64,000 bases of DNA, taken from positions 124,001-188,000 of the forward strand of contig NZ_JAVXZY010000010.1 in NCBI RefSeq assembly GCF_032337115.1. The letters run 5' to 3'. Under the pieces are notes generated by a model. That model was not told where the DNA came from. It searched no databases and was given only the letters and a program-made list of their open reading frames with translations. The translations under genes were made by a program, and so were the position numbers. The stretch's first letter is position 1, and each line of letters opens with the position of its first letter. The DNA comes from Roseateles_C aquae (GTDB lineage Bacteria; Pseudomonadota; Gammaproteobacteria; Burkholderiales; Burkholderiaceae_C). Shown in pieces: positions 52,753 to 61,370 of this stretch.

Positions 52753-55605
52753 TCAACGCGAGCCGCGAGCGGCCTGCTGTTCACGGACCCGGAAATAGGC
52801 CATCAGCTCCTGCAGCTGCGCCGCCTGGGCCGACAGTTCCTCGGCGGTGGCCGACAGCTGTTCGGAGGCAGACGCCGTCTGCTGAGTGACGCCGGAGAGG
52901 TGGTGCATCGCACCGCTGATCTGGTTGACGCCATCGGACTGCTCGCCCGAGGCACTGGCGATTTCCTGCACCAGCTCGCTGGTCTTCTGGATATTCGGCA
53001 CCATGCTGCTGAGCAGGGTGCCGGCGCGCTCGGAGAGCTTGACGCTGTTGCCGGCCAGCTGGCCGATCTCCTGCGCCGCCACCTGGCTGCGTTCGGCCAG
53101 CTTGCGCACCTCGGCGGCGACAACGGCAAAGCCCTTGCCATGCTCGCCAGCCCGCGCCGCCTCAATGGCCGCGTTCAGCGCCAGCAGATTGGTCTGGTAG
53201 GCGATGTCGTCGATGATGGAGATCTTGGTGGCGATCTGCTTCATCGCATCGGCCGTCATGCTGACCGCCTGGCCACCTTCCATGGCCTCCTGGGCCGCGG
53301 TATTGGCCATCGCGTCGGTGACGCCGGCGTTGTCGGCGTTCTGTTTGACGCTGGCGGCAATCTCCTGCAGCGAGGCGGTGGTTTCCTCGACATTGGCGGC
53401 CTGCTGCGAGGCTGCGTGCGATAGCGACTGCGAGGTCTGCGAGACCTGGTCGGAGGCCGAGCCGAGCTGGTCGGCGGCGGCGCGCACCTCGCGAATGGTG
53501 TTGCTGAAGGTGTCGATCAGGCCGTTGAACTTTTCGCCCATCAGCAGGAAGAAGCCCTGCTTGCCTTCGAGCGGAATGCGCTGGCTCAGATCGCCCTCGG
53601 TGGCGGCGCTGGCCAGGGCATCGAACTCGCGTTCGGCGGCCAACTGCTCGGTGCGGTCCAGCCATTGCCCGACGGTGCCGACGTTATTGCCCTGGGCATC
53701 GAAAATCGGCGTCGTCGTCACATCGTAGTCGCGGCCACCCAGGCGCAGCGCCGTGCTGGTGGTCTGACGCAGCTGGCGCAGCCGCTCGATGGCCGCCTGC
53801 GGATCCTTGTAGAACTGGCCGATCGAGTTGCCGACCACACGATTGGCGTCAAAGCCCGGCAGCTCGGTGCGGAAGGCCGCGGCATCGCGCTGCAGGATCT
53901 TGCGCAAGGCCTCGTTGATATAGACCACGGTGCCATCGACGGTGGCGATGCGCACCGGCATCGCCGCCGCATCCAGCGCCTGCTTGATGCGCGCGTTCTC
54001 GGTGGCAACGCGCTGTTCGGTTTCCTGTGCTGCCAGCTCGGCGGTGATGTCGCGCCATTCGACCACGCTGCCCAGGCGCTCGCCCTGCTCACCCAGCACC
54101 GGATTGGCGATCAGCGAGAAGCTCAGCCCGGCCAGGCTGATCTGCGTCCTGTACTCGCCCTTGAGCTCGGCCAGCAGGCGCTGCTGATGGGCCGGGTTCT
54201 TGTGGAAGATATCGATGCTCTGGCCGAGCATGCGCGACACGTCGAGCTGCGGCAGCAGCTTGCGCAGCTGGGCCTCGTTGCCCGCCATCATCTCGCGCAC
54301 CGATTGGTTCATGTAGACGATGGTGCCTGCGGCATCGGCCACCATCACATTGGTCGAGCAGCGCTCCAGCGCCTGGCGCACACGGCCGTTCTCGGCGGCG
54401 ATGCGGGCGTCGCGCTCACCACGCTCGCGCAGATTGGTTTGCATCTGCGCCATGCTGGCCAGCAGCTGGCCGGCTTCATCGCTGGCGCTGGTGTCGATGG
54501 CGTAGGCGAGATCGCCGCCGGCCACGGCCTGCGCGGCGGCCACCGCCTGGCGCACCGGCTGGGTGACCGAACGAACAATGATCACGCCCAGTGCCATCGC
54601 CAGTGCGAGGCCCAGGCCCAGGCCCAACAACAGCCCGTCGCGCTGGCGCTCAAACTGCTGGGCGCGCTGTGTCAGCATCTCGTTCAGCACGTCCATGCCG
54701 GCGTGGATCAGGGCGAACTGGGCATCAACAGCCTTGGTGCCGGCGGTGAAGGTCTCCAGCGCCGTGCTGCTGGTCTTGCTGGCCGCGGCCTCGGCGCGCA
54801 TCTGCTTGGCAAAGGCCTCGGCGGCGCTGTTGGCGGCCTGCTGCTTGTCGCCTATGGTCTTCTTGAAGGCCTCGTCGAGGCCCAGGGCCTTGCCGAGCTG
54901 GCGCTCGGCGCGCTGGCGCCAGAAGTCGCTGTCGCGCGTCGCCTGCACCAGGCTCTGGCGCTCCTGGGCGCTGGGGTCCTTGCCGGCGGCCAGCTGGGCC
55001 ACCAGGGTCCAACCTCGGCCGCGTGACTGGGCGATCGATTCGGTCAGCTGCGGCAGCGCATCAGTCACGGCAACGATGGTGAAGTAGCTGACCGCCTCGG
55101 GGTCCAGCGACAGGCCGCTGGCGTCGGCCACGGCTTCGATCAGCTGCTGGGTCTGCGCGACCAACTGGCCGTGCGCGCTGCGGTTGGTCGGCACGTCCAG
55201 GGTATGGGCGCTGAACTTGCTCATCAGGGCAGCCCAGTCTTGCTGCAATTGCTTGAAGCGATCCAGGACTGGCTTTGCGGTGTTCGAACCGCCCAGCTGC
55301 TTTTGCAAGGCGCCGAAGGCGTTGTTGACCTCTCGCTCCTGAGTTCGCTGCTCGTCTTGCGCCTTGGCGTCGCCATCTATCGCCAGTCCACTCAGCCCAC
55401 GATGGGTTTGCAGCTCACGCAGCAGCTTGACCGTCGCGCGGGCCGGCGCCAGGCCCTCGGCCTCCTCGCGTGCGGTCTGCAATTGCGCGCTTCTTTCCTG
55501 CACCAGCAGGACGGTGGGCACGGCGCAGGCAATGAGCGCAATCAGGCCCAGCAGCACGAAGCGCTGCCAGAGCAGCAACTTACGAAAGAAGGCAATCATC
55601 TGCAT
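52753..55605 (-). CDS. chemoreceptor with NIT-type sensor domain and two PAS-like modules
   Basis: A 950-residue receptor. A membrane helix at about 15-35 leads into a helical periplasmic domain (about 40-320) with LLRELQTHRGLSGLAIDGD, matching the ELQxERGLS phrase of nitrate/nitrite-sensing NIT domains. The second membrane helix is at about 330-350 (LLLGLGLGLALAMALGVII), followed by HAMP and two PAS-like modules; the first keeps FHKNPAHQ, the second has diverged to FYKDPQAA. The signalling domain is nearly the same as in the two downstream receptors. No aromatic tail is present. Nitrate sensing is an inference from the short motif only. Confidence 0.92.
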   Translation of the reverse strand: MQMIAFFRKLLLWQRFVLLGLIALIACAVPTVLLVQERSAQLQTAREEAEGLAPARATVKLLRELQTHRGLSGLAIDGDAKAQDEQRTQEREVNNAFGALQKQLGGSNTAKPVLDRFKQLQQDWAALMSKFSAHTLDVPTNRSAHGQLVAQTQQLIEAVADASGLSLDPEAVSYFTIVAVTDALPQLTESIAQSRGRGWTLVAQLAAGKDPSAQERQSLVQATRDSDFWRQRAERQLGKALGLDEAFKKTIGDKQQAANSAAEAFAKQMRAEAAASKTSSTALETFTAGTKAVDAQFALIHAGMDVLNEMLTQRAQQFERQRDGLLLGLGLGLALAMALGVIIVRSVTQPVRQAVAAAQAVAGGDLAYAIDTSASDEAGQLLASMAQMQTNLRERGERDARIAAENGRVRQALERCSTNVMVADAAGTIVYMNQSVREMMAGNEAQLRKLLPQLDVSRMLGQSIDIFHKNPAHQQRLLAELKGEYRTQISLAGLSFSLIANPVLGEQGERLGSVVEWRDITAELAAQETEQRVATENARIKQALDAAAMPVRIATVDGTVVYINEALRKILQRDAAAFRTELPGFDANRVVGNSIGQFYKDPQAAIERLRQLRQTTSTALRLGGRDYDVTTTPIFDAQGNNVGTVGQWLDRTEQLAAEREFDALASAATEGDLSQRIPLEGKQGFFLLMGEKFNGLIDTFSNTIREVRAAADQLGSASDQVSQTSQSLSHAASQQAANVEETTASLQEIAASVKQNADNAGVTDAMANTAAQEAMEGGQAVSMTADAMKQIATKISIIDDIAYQTNLLALNAAIEAARAGEHGKGFAVVAAEVRKLAERSQVAAQEIGQLAGNSVKLSERAGTLLSSMVPNIQKTSELVQEIASASGEQSDGVNQISGAMHHLSGVTQQTASASEQLSATAEELSAQAAQLQELMAYFRVREQQAARGSR

Positions 55606-55647
55606 ACTCCAAGGGGCAAGTCAGCTTCCCTGCTGAGCTCCGTTGCG

Positions 55648-57840
55648 TCATCGCGCACTCTGTTCTGTTGAGGCACTTCGCCGCGCCGCGGTCAGCAGGC
55701 CGGCAATGTCCAGCACCAGGGCGACGTCGCCCGAGCCCAGAATCGTTGAGCCGGCCAAGGCCCTCATGTGCTGGAAGATGCCGGCCAGCGGCTTGATCAC
55801 GGTCTGGTGTTCGCCCAGCAGCCGGTCGACGATCAGACCGACACGGCTGCCGCCATCACGCACCACCAGCACGCTGCGGCGCCGGCTGGTGTCGGGCTCC
55901 ACGCCATAGAAGCGGGCCAGGTCCAGCCAGGGCATGACTTCGCCGCGCAGATCAAAAGTGCCGCTGATGCGCTGGCTGTCGGGGTTGAACTCACGGGGCA
56001 GGTCGATGCATTCGGCCACCGTGGCCAGCGGCACCACATAGTGCACACCGCCGACCATGGTCAGGAAGCCATCGATCATCGCCAGCGTCAGCGGCAGGCG
56101 GATCTGCGTCAGCGTGCCGCGGCCGGTCTCGCTGGTCAGCGCGATGCTGCCGCGCAGCGTCTCGATGCTGCGCTTGACCACGTCCATGCCGACACCGCGG
56201 CCGGAGATGTCGGTGATCTGCTCGGCGGTCGAGAAGCCGGGCAGGAAGATCAGCTGCCAGACCTCGTGGTCGGACAGCACCTGATCCGGTTCAATCAGCT
56301 CCCGCTCGATGGCCTTGGCCAGGATGCGCTCGCGGGCCAGGCCGCGGCCATCGTCGCTGACCTCGATGACCACCGCACCGGCCTCGTGAAAGGCGTTCAA
56401 GGCCAGCCGGCCGGTCGGCGACTTGCCGGCGGCGATGCGATCGGCGGCCGCTTCGATGCCATGGTCCAGGCTGTTGCGCACCAGGTGCATCAGCGGGTCG
56501 GCGATGGCATCGACCATCGATTTATCCAACTCGGTGTCGCCGCCGGTGACAACCAGCTCGATCTCCTTGCCAAGCTGCTTGGTGATGTCGCGCACCACGC
56601 GCTGGAAGCGGCCGAAGGTTTCGCCGATGGGCACCATGCGCAGCGCCAAGGCGCCATCGCGGGTGTCCTGCACCAGGTCCATCACCCGCTGCGTGGCCTC
56701 CAGCAGCACATCGTTCTTTTCCAGATGGGCAATCATCTGCGCACCCGAGCCGGCGATGACCAGCTCGCCGATCAGATCGATCAGCGTGTCCAGCTTGTCG
56801 GCGCGCACGCGCACAAAGCGGGTCTCGTCGCCGGCACGCCGGTCACGCCCGCCTTGCCGACGGTCGCCCTCGCCGCTGCGCCGGCTGGGGCTGCGTGCGG
56901 CCTGTGGGTCGCGCCGCTCGATATGGGGCACGACGACCGGTTCCTCGGCGCTAGGTACTTCCAGCTCGACGCGGCGCAGCTGGAAGTCCAGCCCGAGCGA
57001 TTGCCAGCAGGCAAACAGCGTCGCGCGAGCCTGCGCATCGGTGCCGCAATGGCGCTCGGCCAGCGCCTCGAAGGCGGCCGGTGGTGCGCCGGGATCGAGG
57101 ATCTGCACATCGGCATCATCGGCGGCGAACTCGAACACACGCTCGATGTCCTGACGCGAGGCCTCGCTGCGCAGGCGCAGCTCAAAGCCCAGATAGCAGG
57201 CCTCGGCATCGAGCTGCTCCAGCACGGGCACTTTGTCGGTGAGGGTCTGCAGGCCTTCGATGCTGCCCAGCGTGACCAGATAGCGCAGGAAGGACAGCGG
57301 GTCCAGACCGCTGCGCAGCGCGTCGGGCCCGAAGCGCAGCGACAGATGCCAGATCGGTTCGATCAGCTCAGCCGGCGGCGTCGGCGCCTCGGGCACGGCT
57401 TCAGCGGCGACAGGCGCTTCTGCCTCGGCCTTGCCGAGCAGCGCACGCAGGCGAGCGGCCAGCGCATGGCCCTGGGCCAATACCTCGGCGTCGGGCTCGT
57501 CCTGGCCGAGCTGATCAAGCAGGCGGCTGATCTGATCGCCTGACTCAAGCAAGGCGGCCATCACCGCATCGTCCAGCGCGCGCTGGCCGGAGCGCAAGGC
57601 TTCGAGCAGGGTCTCGGCCTCGTGGGTGAAACCGACCACATGGACATAGCCGAACAGGCCGGCCGTGCCCTTGATCGTGTGGGCGGCACGGAAGGCGGCG
57701 TTGAGGCTTTCGGCGTCTTGCGGGTCATCCTCCAGCACCAGCAGCGCGGCTTCGTACTGGCGCAGCATCTCCTGCGCTTCCTCAATGAAACCGGCGCGCG
57801 CTACTTCAAGAATCTCGGCATCGTCGTCACTGAGGGACAT
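55648..57840 (-). CDS. cheA: chemotaxis histidine kinase CheA
   Basis: A 730-residue CheA. The phosphotransfer domain has H54 (RAAHTIKGTAGLFGY). A region at about 165-290 has an unusual repeat-like fold (WHLSLRFGPDALRSGLDPLS) in place of a typical enteric P2. A charged linker (RRSGEGDRRQGGRDRRAG) leads to the dimerisation domain (RVRADKLDTLIDLIGELVI), the ATPase domain (HLVRNSLDHGIE, SDDGRGL, GFSTAEQITDISGRGVGMD) and the CheW-like regulatory domain (VGGVHYVVPLATVAECIDL). All catalytic boxes are intact. It lies 10 bases after the STAS gene and 42 bases before the NIT receptor. Confidence 0.96.
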   Translation of the reverse strand: MSLSDDDAEILEVARAGFIEEAQEMLRQYEAALLVLEDDPQDAESLNAAFRAAHTIKGTAGLFGYVHVVGFTHEAETLLEALRSGQRALDDAVMAALLESGDQISRLLDQLGQDEPDAEVLAQGHALAARLRALLGKAEAEAPVAAEAVPEAPTPPAELIEPIWHLSLRFGPDALRSGLDPLSFLRYLVTLGSIEGLQTLTDKVPVLEQLDAEACYLGFELRLRSEASRQDIERVFEFAADDADVQILDPGAPPAAFEALAERHCGTDAQARATLFACWQSLGLDFQLRRVELEVPSAEEPVVVPHIERRDPQAARSPSRRSGEGDRRQGGRDRRAGDETRFVRVRADKLDTLIDLIGELVIAGSGAQMIAHLEKNDVLLEATQRVMDLVQDTRDGALALRMVPIGETFGRFQRVVRDITKQLGKEIELVVTGGDTELDKSMVDAIADPLMHLVRNSLDHGIEAAADRIAAGKSPTGRLALNAFHEAGAVVIEVSDDGRGLARERILAKAIERELIEPDQVLSDHEVWQLIFLPGFSTAEQITDISGRGVGMDVVKRSIETLRGSIALTSETGRGTLTQIRLPLTLAMIDGFLTMVGGVHYVVPLATVAECIDLPREFNPDSQRISGTFDLRGEVMPWLDLARFYGVEPDTSRRRSVLVVRDGGSRVGLIVDRLLGEHQTVIKPLAGIFQHMRALAGSTILGSGDVALVLDIAGLLTAARRSASTEQSAR

Positions 57841-57850
57841 GCAAGGTCTC

Positions 57851-58162
57851 CTAGGATTTCGCGTCGGACGCAGCGGGCATCAGGCGGCTGCTGAGCTGAT
57901 AACAGTCCAAAGCCGCGCGCACAACGGCGCTGGGGGACTGCAAGGTCAGCGCATGGCCGCGTGCAGCCAGCGTGGCGTGCAAGGCCAGCAGCACCTGCAC
58001 ACCGGCACTGTCGAACTCGCTGACGCCGCTGAGGTCCAGGCTCAGTGGAGCGTCCAGATCGGCCAGATGGTCCAGCAGCTGCTGGCGCACCTCGGCCGCC
58101 TGGGCAATCGTCAGCTCCGGCCCCAGCACCAGGGCCGGGGTCCCGTCATCGTCGCTCGCCAC
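57851..58162 (-). CDS. STAS-domain protein
   Basis: A 103-residue single STAS domain, the fold of anti-anti-sigma factors. The phospho-acceptor-type site is S52 in SLDLSGVSEFDSAGVQVL, followed by the usual helix (LLALHATLAARGHALTL). In sigma-factor networks such proteins are phosphorylated by a serine kinase; none is present here. Its place between cheY and cheA suggests it links chemosensory output to another regulator, as in several alternative chemosensory operons. It is 12 bases from cheY. Confidence 0.9.
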   Translation of the reverse strand: MASDDDGTPALVLGPELTIAQAAEVRQQLLDHLADLDAPLSLDLSGVSEFDSAGVQVLLALHATLAARGHALTLQSPSAVVRAALDCYQLSSRLMPAASDAKS

Positions 58163-58174
58163 GATGCGGCGCGC

Positions 58175-58540
58175 TCAGACGCAGAGGCGCTGGACGGCGT
58201 CGACCAGCTGCGAGGGCTGGAAGGGCTTGGTGATCCAGGCCTTGGCGCCGGCGGCCTTGCCCTCGGCCTTCTTCGATTCTTGCGACTCGGTGGTCAGCAT
58301 GATCACCGGCGTGAACTTGTAGGCGGCCATGGTCTTGACCTCCTTCAGAAAGGTCAGCCCGTCCATATTGGGCATGTTGACGTCGCAGACGATCAGATTG
58401 ATCTTGGCGCCACCCAGCTTGGTCAGCGCCTCGCGGCCATCGCCGGCTTCGACCACCGTGTAGCCGGCCTTTTGCAGCGCCAGTTTGACGACGGTGCGGA
58501 AGCTGCTGGAATCATCAACGACCAGAATGGTTTTGCTCAT
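58175..58540 (-). CDS. cheY: chemotaxis response regulator CheY
   Basis: A 121-residue single receiver domain: acidic pocket VVDDSSSFR, phospho-acceptor D53 (IVCDVNMPNMDGLTFL), Thr in VIMLTTESQ and Lys in AWITKPFQPSQ. I chose ATG 58540; the frame runs upstream through unrelated sequence. It is the second gene of the operon, directly after the membrane protein with a CheZ-like motif, and is the most likely CheA phosphate acceptor. Confidence 0.95.
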   Translation of the reverse strand: MSKTILVVDDSSSFRTVVKLALQKAGYTVVEAGDGREALTKLGGAKINLIVCDVNMPNMDGLTFLKEVKTMAAYKFTPVIMLTTESQESKKAEGKAAGAKAWITKPFQPSQLVDAVQRLCV

Positions 58541-58574
58541 GGGGCATCTCTCGAAGTGTGGGCTCGGGAAGGGT

Positions 58575-59243
58575 TCAGAAGAAGCGGACCTTGTCCTGCC
58601 GCGGTTCCATCGGCTCGCCGGCATGGAAGCGGCGTTGCTCGTCGGTGGTGTAGCGGGCCTGCAACTCATCGAGCCAGCGCCGGGCGTCGTCGCCGCTGGC
58701 TAGGCCCAGGGTCTGCAGCTGTGATTCGAAGCGCAGCAGCTCATCTTTCAGCACGCTGATCATCTGCGTCAGCCGGTCGCCGAACTGCAGGCCTTGCATG
58801 GCGCGCTCGCATTGCTCACCCAGCGCCTGCGTCTGCAGCAGCAGCGCGGCGGTGTCCGCCGTCGGGCCCTTGCCCAGCTCGGCCATCATCCGCTCCTGCA
58901 GCTCCATCATCGAGGAGAAGCTGTGCAGCAAGTCCTCGGAGCCGCTTTGCAGCGCGACATTGAGGGCGTCGTGCAAGCGTGCCCAGACGGGTAGCAGTTG
59001 CTCCAGCATCACGCCCAGGCCGGCCTGCGCGGGCGGGCCGGCTTGCGCCGGCGCCTCACGCCGACCCAGCTGGGCGCCCAGCCAGGCCACCAGGGGCAAG
59101 GTGCACAGGGCCAGCCATTCACCACGCCAGACCAGGGCCAGCGCCAGCGCGACCAGCACGATCACGGCCAGCAGACGCAGATCCAGGCCGCCACGCTGAA
59201 TAGCGGGGGCCGGCGCGGCTGCGCTCTTGGGGAAACTCTTCAT
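58575..59243 (-). CDS. membrane protein with CheZ-like D-x3-Q motif, first gene of che operon
   Basis: A 222-residue protein, close to the E. coli CheZ length (214). Two membrane helices lie at about residues 22-58 (LLAVIVLVALALALVW, WLALCTLPLVAWLGAQL). The cytoplasmic part is helical, and residues about 80-180 could form a long hairpin. The segment LQFGDRLTQMI carries D156 and Q160 in the spacing of the CheZ phosphatase residues (D143/Q147, DFQDLTGQ). The C-terminus ends QDKVRFF, faintly like the CheY-binding tail of CheZ (QDQV...). It may therefore be a membrane-tethered CheY phosphatase, but similarity elsewhere is too weak to be sure and LQFxDRxxQ also occurs in other chemosensory proteins. 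ATG 59243 has GGAAAGG upstream. Confidence 0.75.
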   Translation of the reverse strand: MKSFPKSAAAPAPAIQRGGLDLRLLAVIVLVALALALVWRGEWLALCTLPLVAWLGAQLGRREAPAQAGPPAQAGLGVMLEQLLPVWARLHDALNVALQSGSEDLLHSFSSMMELQERMMAELGKGPTADTAALLLQTQALGEQCERAMQGLQFGDRLTQMISVLKDELLRFESQLQTLGLASGDDARRWLDELQARYTTDEQRRFHAGEPMEPRQDKVRFF

Positions 59244-59354
59244 GCGACGCCTTTCCAGCCCTCGCCGACATCCGGTCCGTGGGGCTTGCAATCGGTTCCA
59301 AACCAAGCCTAGTTTTCCTTTTTACAAGGGTCGTAAACCCCGGAAAACGGCTTG

Positions 59355-59383
59355 ATTAGCGGCCAATCAGCGGCGTCAGTCAA
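59355..59383 (-). promoter_or_regulatory. sigma-70-type promoter of the chemosensory operon
   Basis: On the minus strand TTGACT (59383-59378) and GCTAAT (59360-59355) are separated by exactly 17 bases, matching five and four of six consensus positions. Transcription would begin near 59348, leaving a leader of about 105 bases before the first start codon. Confidence 0.55.
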
Positions 59384-59462
59384 CCAAATATCTGACAGAT
59401 GAGCGGGCTTCCCAGGCGGCTCTTGACGAAAATCAACTTGAAAGCGATCTCAGCGCCACGGA

Positions 59463-61361
59463 TCAGCCGGGCATGTGCAAGAGGGTGGCGACCTGCTCGC
59501 GCAGCAGCTCGGGGCTCAATCCCTCGGCCTTGGCCGGTGTGCCCACCTGCAGGCCAACCCGGCTGAACAGGCCGCGCCGCAGTGGCTTGACCATGGCCTG
59601 GCCCTGCTCGATGCGCGAGAAGTAGGAGCCCCAGAGGTTTTGCAGCGCCATCGGGATGACCGGAATGCCTTCGCCCAGCAGCTTCATCACGCCGCCCTTG
59701 AAGGGCTGCAGCTGGCCGTCGCGGGTGATGCCGCCCTCGGGGAAGATGCAGACCAGCTCGCCCTCGGCCAGCACGGCGCGAGCCTCGGCAAAGGCGGCTT
59801 CGTAGACGGCCGGGTTTTCCTTCTGCGGCGCGATCGGGATCGCCTTGGCCAAGCGGAACAGCCAGCCCAGCACCGGCATGCGGAAGATGCGATGGTCCAT
59901 CAGGAAGCGGATCGGCCGCGGGCTGGCCGCCATCAGCAGGATGGCGTCAACAAAGCTGACGTGATTGCAGACCAGGATGGCCGGGCCCTGCAGCGGGATC
60001 TGCTCATCGTTGACGATGCGAAAGCGATAGACCAGGCGCGACAGCACGAAGGCCAGGAAACGCAGCAGGTACTCGGGCACCAGCAGGAAGATGTAGGCCG
60101 CCACCACCGCATTGGCCAGCGCCACGGCCAGGAAGAGCTGCGGAATCGTCAGCCCGGCACCAAAGAGCATGCCGGCCAGCAGCGAGCTGGCGATCATGAA
60201 CAGCGCGTTCAGGATGTTGTTGGCGGCCATGATGCGAGCGCGGTGGCTGGGTGGCGTGCGCAGCTGGATCAGCGCATACATCGGCACGCTGTAGAGGCCG
60301 GCAAACAGCGCCAGCAGGCACAGATCGGCCAGCACCCGCCAATGCGCGGCCACGGCCAGGAAGCTGCCCAGGCTCAAGAGCGCGGCCTGTGCCGGCAGAT
60401 GGGCCGAGGCCAGGTAGAGATCGATGGCAAACAGGCTCATGCCGATCGCGCCCAGCGGCACCAGGCCGATTTCGACATGGCGGCGCGACAGCACCTCGCA
60501 GAGCAGCGAGCCGGTGCCGATGCCGATCGAGAACACGACGAGCAGCAGCGAGGCCACCTGTTCATTGCCCTGCAGCACCTGGCGTGCAAAGGCCGGGAAA
60601 TTGGCCAGGAAGACGGCGCCAAAGAACCACATCCACGAGATGCCCAGCAGCGAGCGGAACACCGCCAGCTGCTGATGCGCGAGGCGCAGATTGCGCCAGG
60701 TCTCGCTGAAGGGGTTCCAGTTGATGCGCAGGCCGGGATCGATGGCCGGCGTCAGCGGAATGGCCTGCGCCGTCAGCCGGCCCAGCACGGCCACGCCGAG
60801 CGCGGCCAGGGCCACCAGGCGGGCGCCGTTCTCGCTGGCGATCAGCAGGCCGCCGGCCACATTGCCGAGCAGGATGGCAACAAACGTGCCCATCTCGACC
60901 ATGCCGTTGCCGCCGGTCAGCTCCTGCTCGTTCAGCTGCTGCGGCAGGTAGGCGAACTTGACCGGGCCGAACAGCGTTGAATGCAAGCCCATCAGGAACA
61001 CGCAGGCCAAGAGCACCGGCACCTGGGTGGTGATGAAGCCCCAGCCGGCCAGCGCCATGATGCCGATCTCGAGGTTCTTGACCTGACGCATCAGCCAGTG
61101 CTTGTCCAGCTTGTCGGCCAGCTGGCCGCTGGTGGCGGAGAACAGCACAAAGGGCAGGATGAACAGCGCGCCAATCACCAGCCCGGCCTGCTCACGCGGC
61201 AGCCAGGGCAGCTGCAGCTGGTAGGTCACCATCACGGTGAAGGCGAACTTGAACAGATTGTCATTGCCGGCGCCGAGGAACTGGGTCCAGAAAAAGGGCG
61301 CGAAGCGGCGTTGCCCGAGCAGGGCGAACTGGTTGCTGTGGGCGTGTCGGGCTTCGGACAT
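59463..61361 (-). CDS. MFS lysophospholipid transporter / PlsC-type acyltransferase fusion
   Basis: A 632-residue fusion. The first about 420 residues are a twelve-helix major-facilitator transporter of the LplT type (QFLGAGNDNLFKFAFTVMV, PVKFAYLPQQLNEQEL). The C-terminal about 190 residues are a glycerophospholipid acyltransferase with NHVSFVD (H-x4-D near residue 467), FLMDHRIFRMPVLG, and FPEGGITRDG. Together they would flip lysophospholipids inward and re-acylate them. Many homologues continue with an acyl-ACP synthetase (Aas) domain; that domain is absent here and no gene for it follows. The gene lies upstream of the che operon promoter on the same strand. Confidence 0.93.
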   Translation of the reverse strand: MSEARHAHSNQFALLGQRRFAPFFWTQFLGAGNDNLFKFAFTVMVTYQLQLPWLPREQAGLVIGALFILPFVLFSATSGQLADKLDKHWLMRQVKNLEIGIMALAGWGFITTQVPVLLACVFLMGLHSTLFGPVKFAYLPQQLNEQELTGGNGMVEMGTFVAILLGNVAGGLLIASENGARLVALAALGVAVLGRLTAQAIPLTPAIDPGLRINWNPFSETWRNLRLAHQQLAVFRSLLGISWMWFFGAVFLANFPAFARQVLQGNEQVASLLLVVFSIGIGTGSLLCEVLSRRHVEIGLVPLGAIGMSLFAIDLYLASAHLPAQAALLSLGSFLAVAAHWRVLADLCLLALFAGLYSVPMYALIQLRTPPSHRARIMAANNILNALFMIASSLLAGMLFGAGLTIPQLFLAVALANAVVAAYIFLLVPEYLLRFLAFVLSRLVYRFRIVNDEQIPLQGPAILVCNHVSFVDAILLMAASPRPIRFLMDHRIFRMPVLGWLFRLAKAIPIAPQKENPAVYEAAFAEARAVLAEGELVCIFPEGGITRDGQLQPFKGGVMKLLGEGIPVIPMALQNLWGSYFSRIEQGQAMVKPLRRGLFSRVGLQVGTPAKAEGLSPELLREQVATLLHMPG

Positions 61362-61370
61362 GGCGTCTTC

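Noticed and set aside
59384..59450. TCAAG motifs resembling a flagellar sigma-28 promoter upstream of the che operon
   Set aside because: The spacing to any GCCGATA-like sequence is two bases too long or the match is only four of seven; the sigma-70-type pair at 59355-59383 is better.
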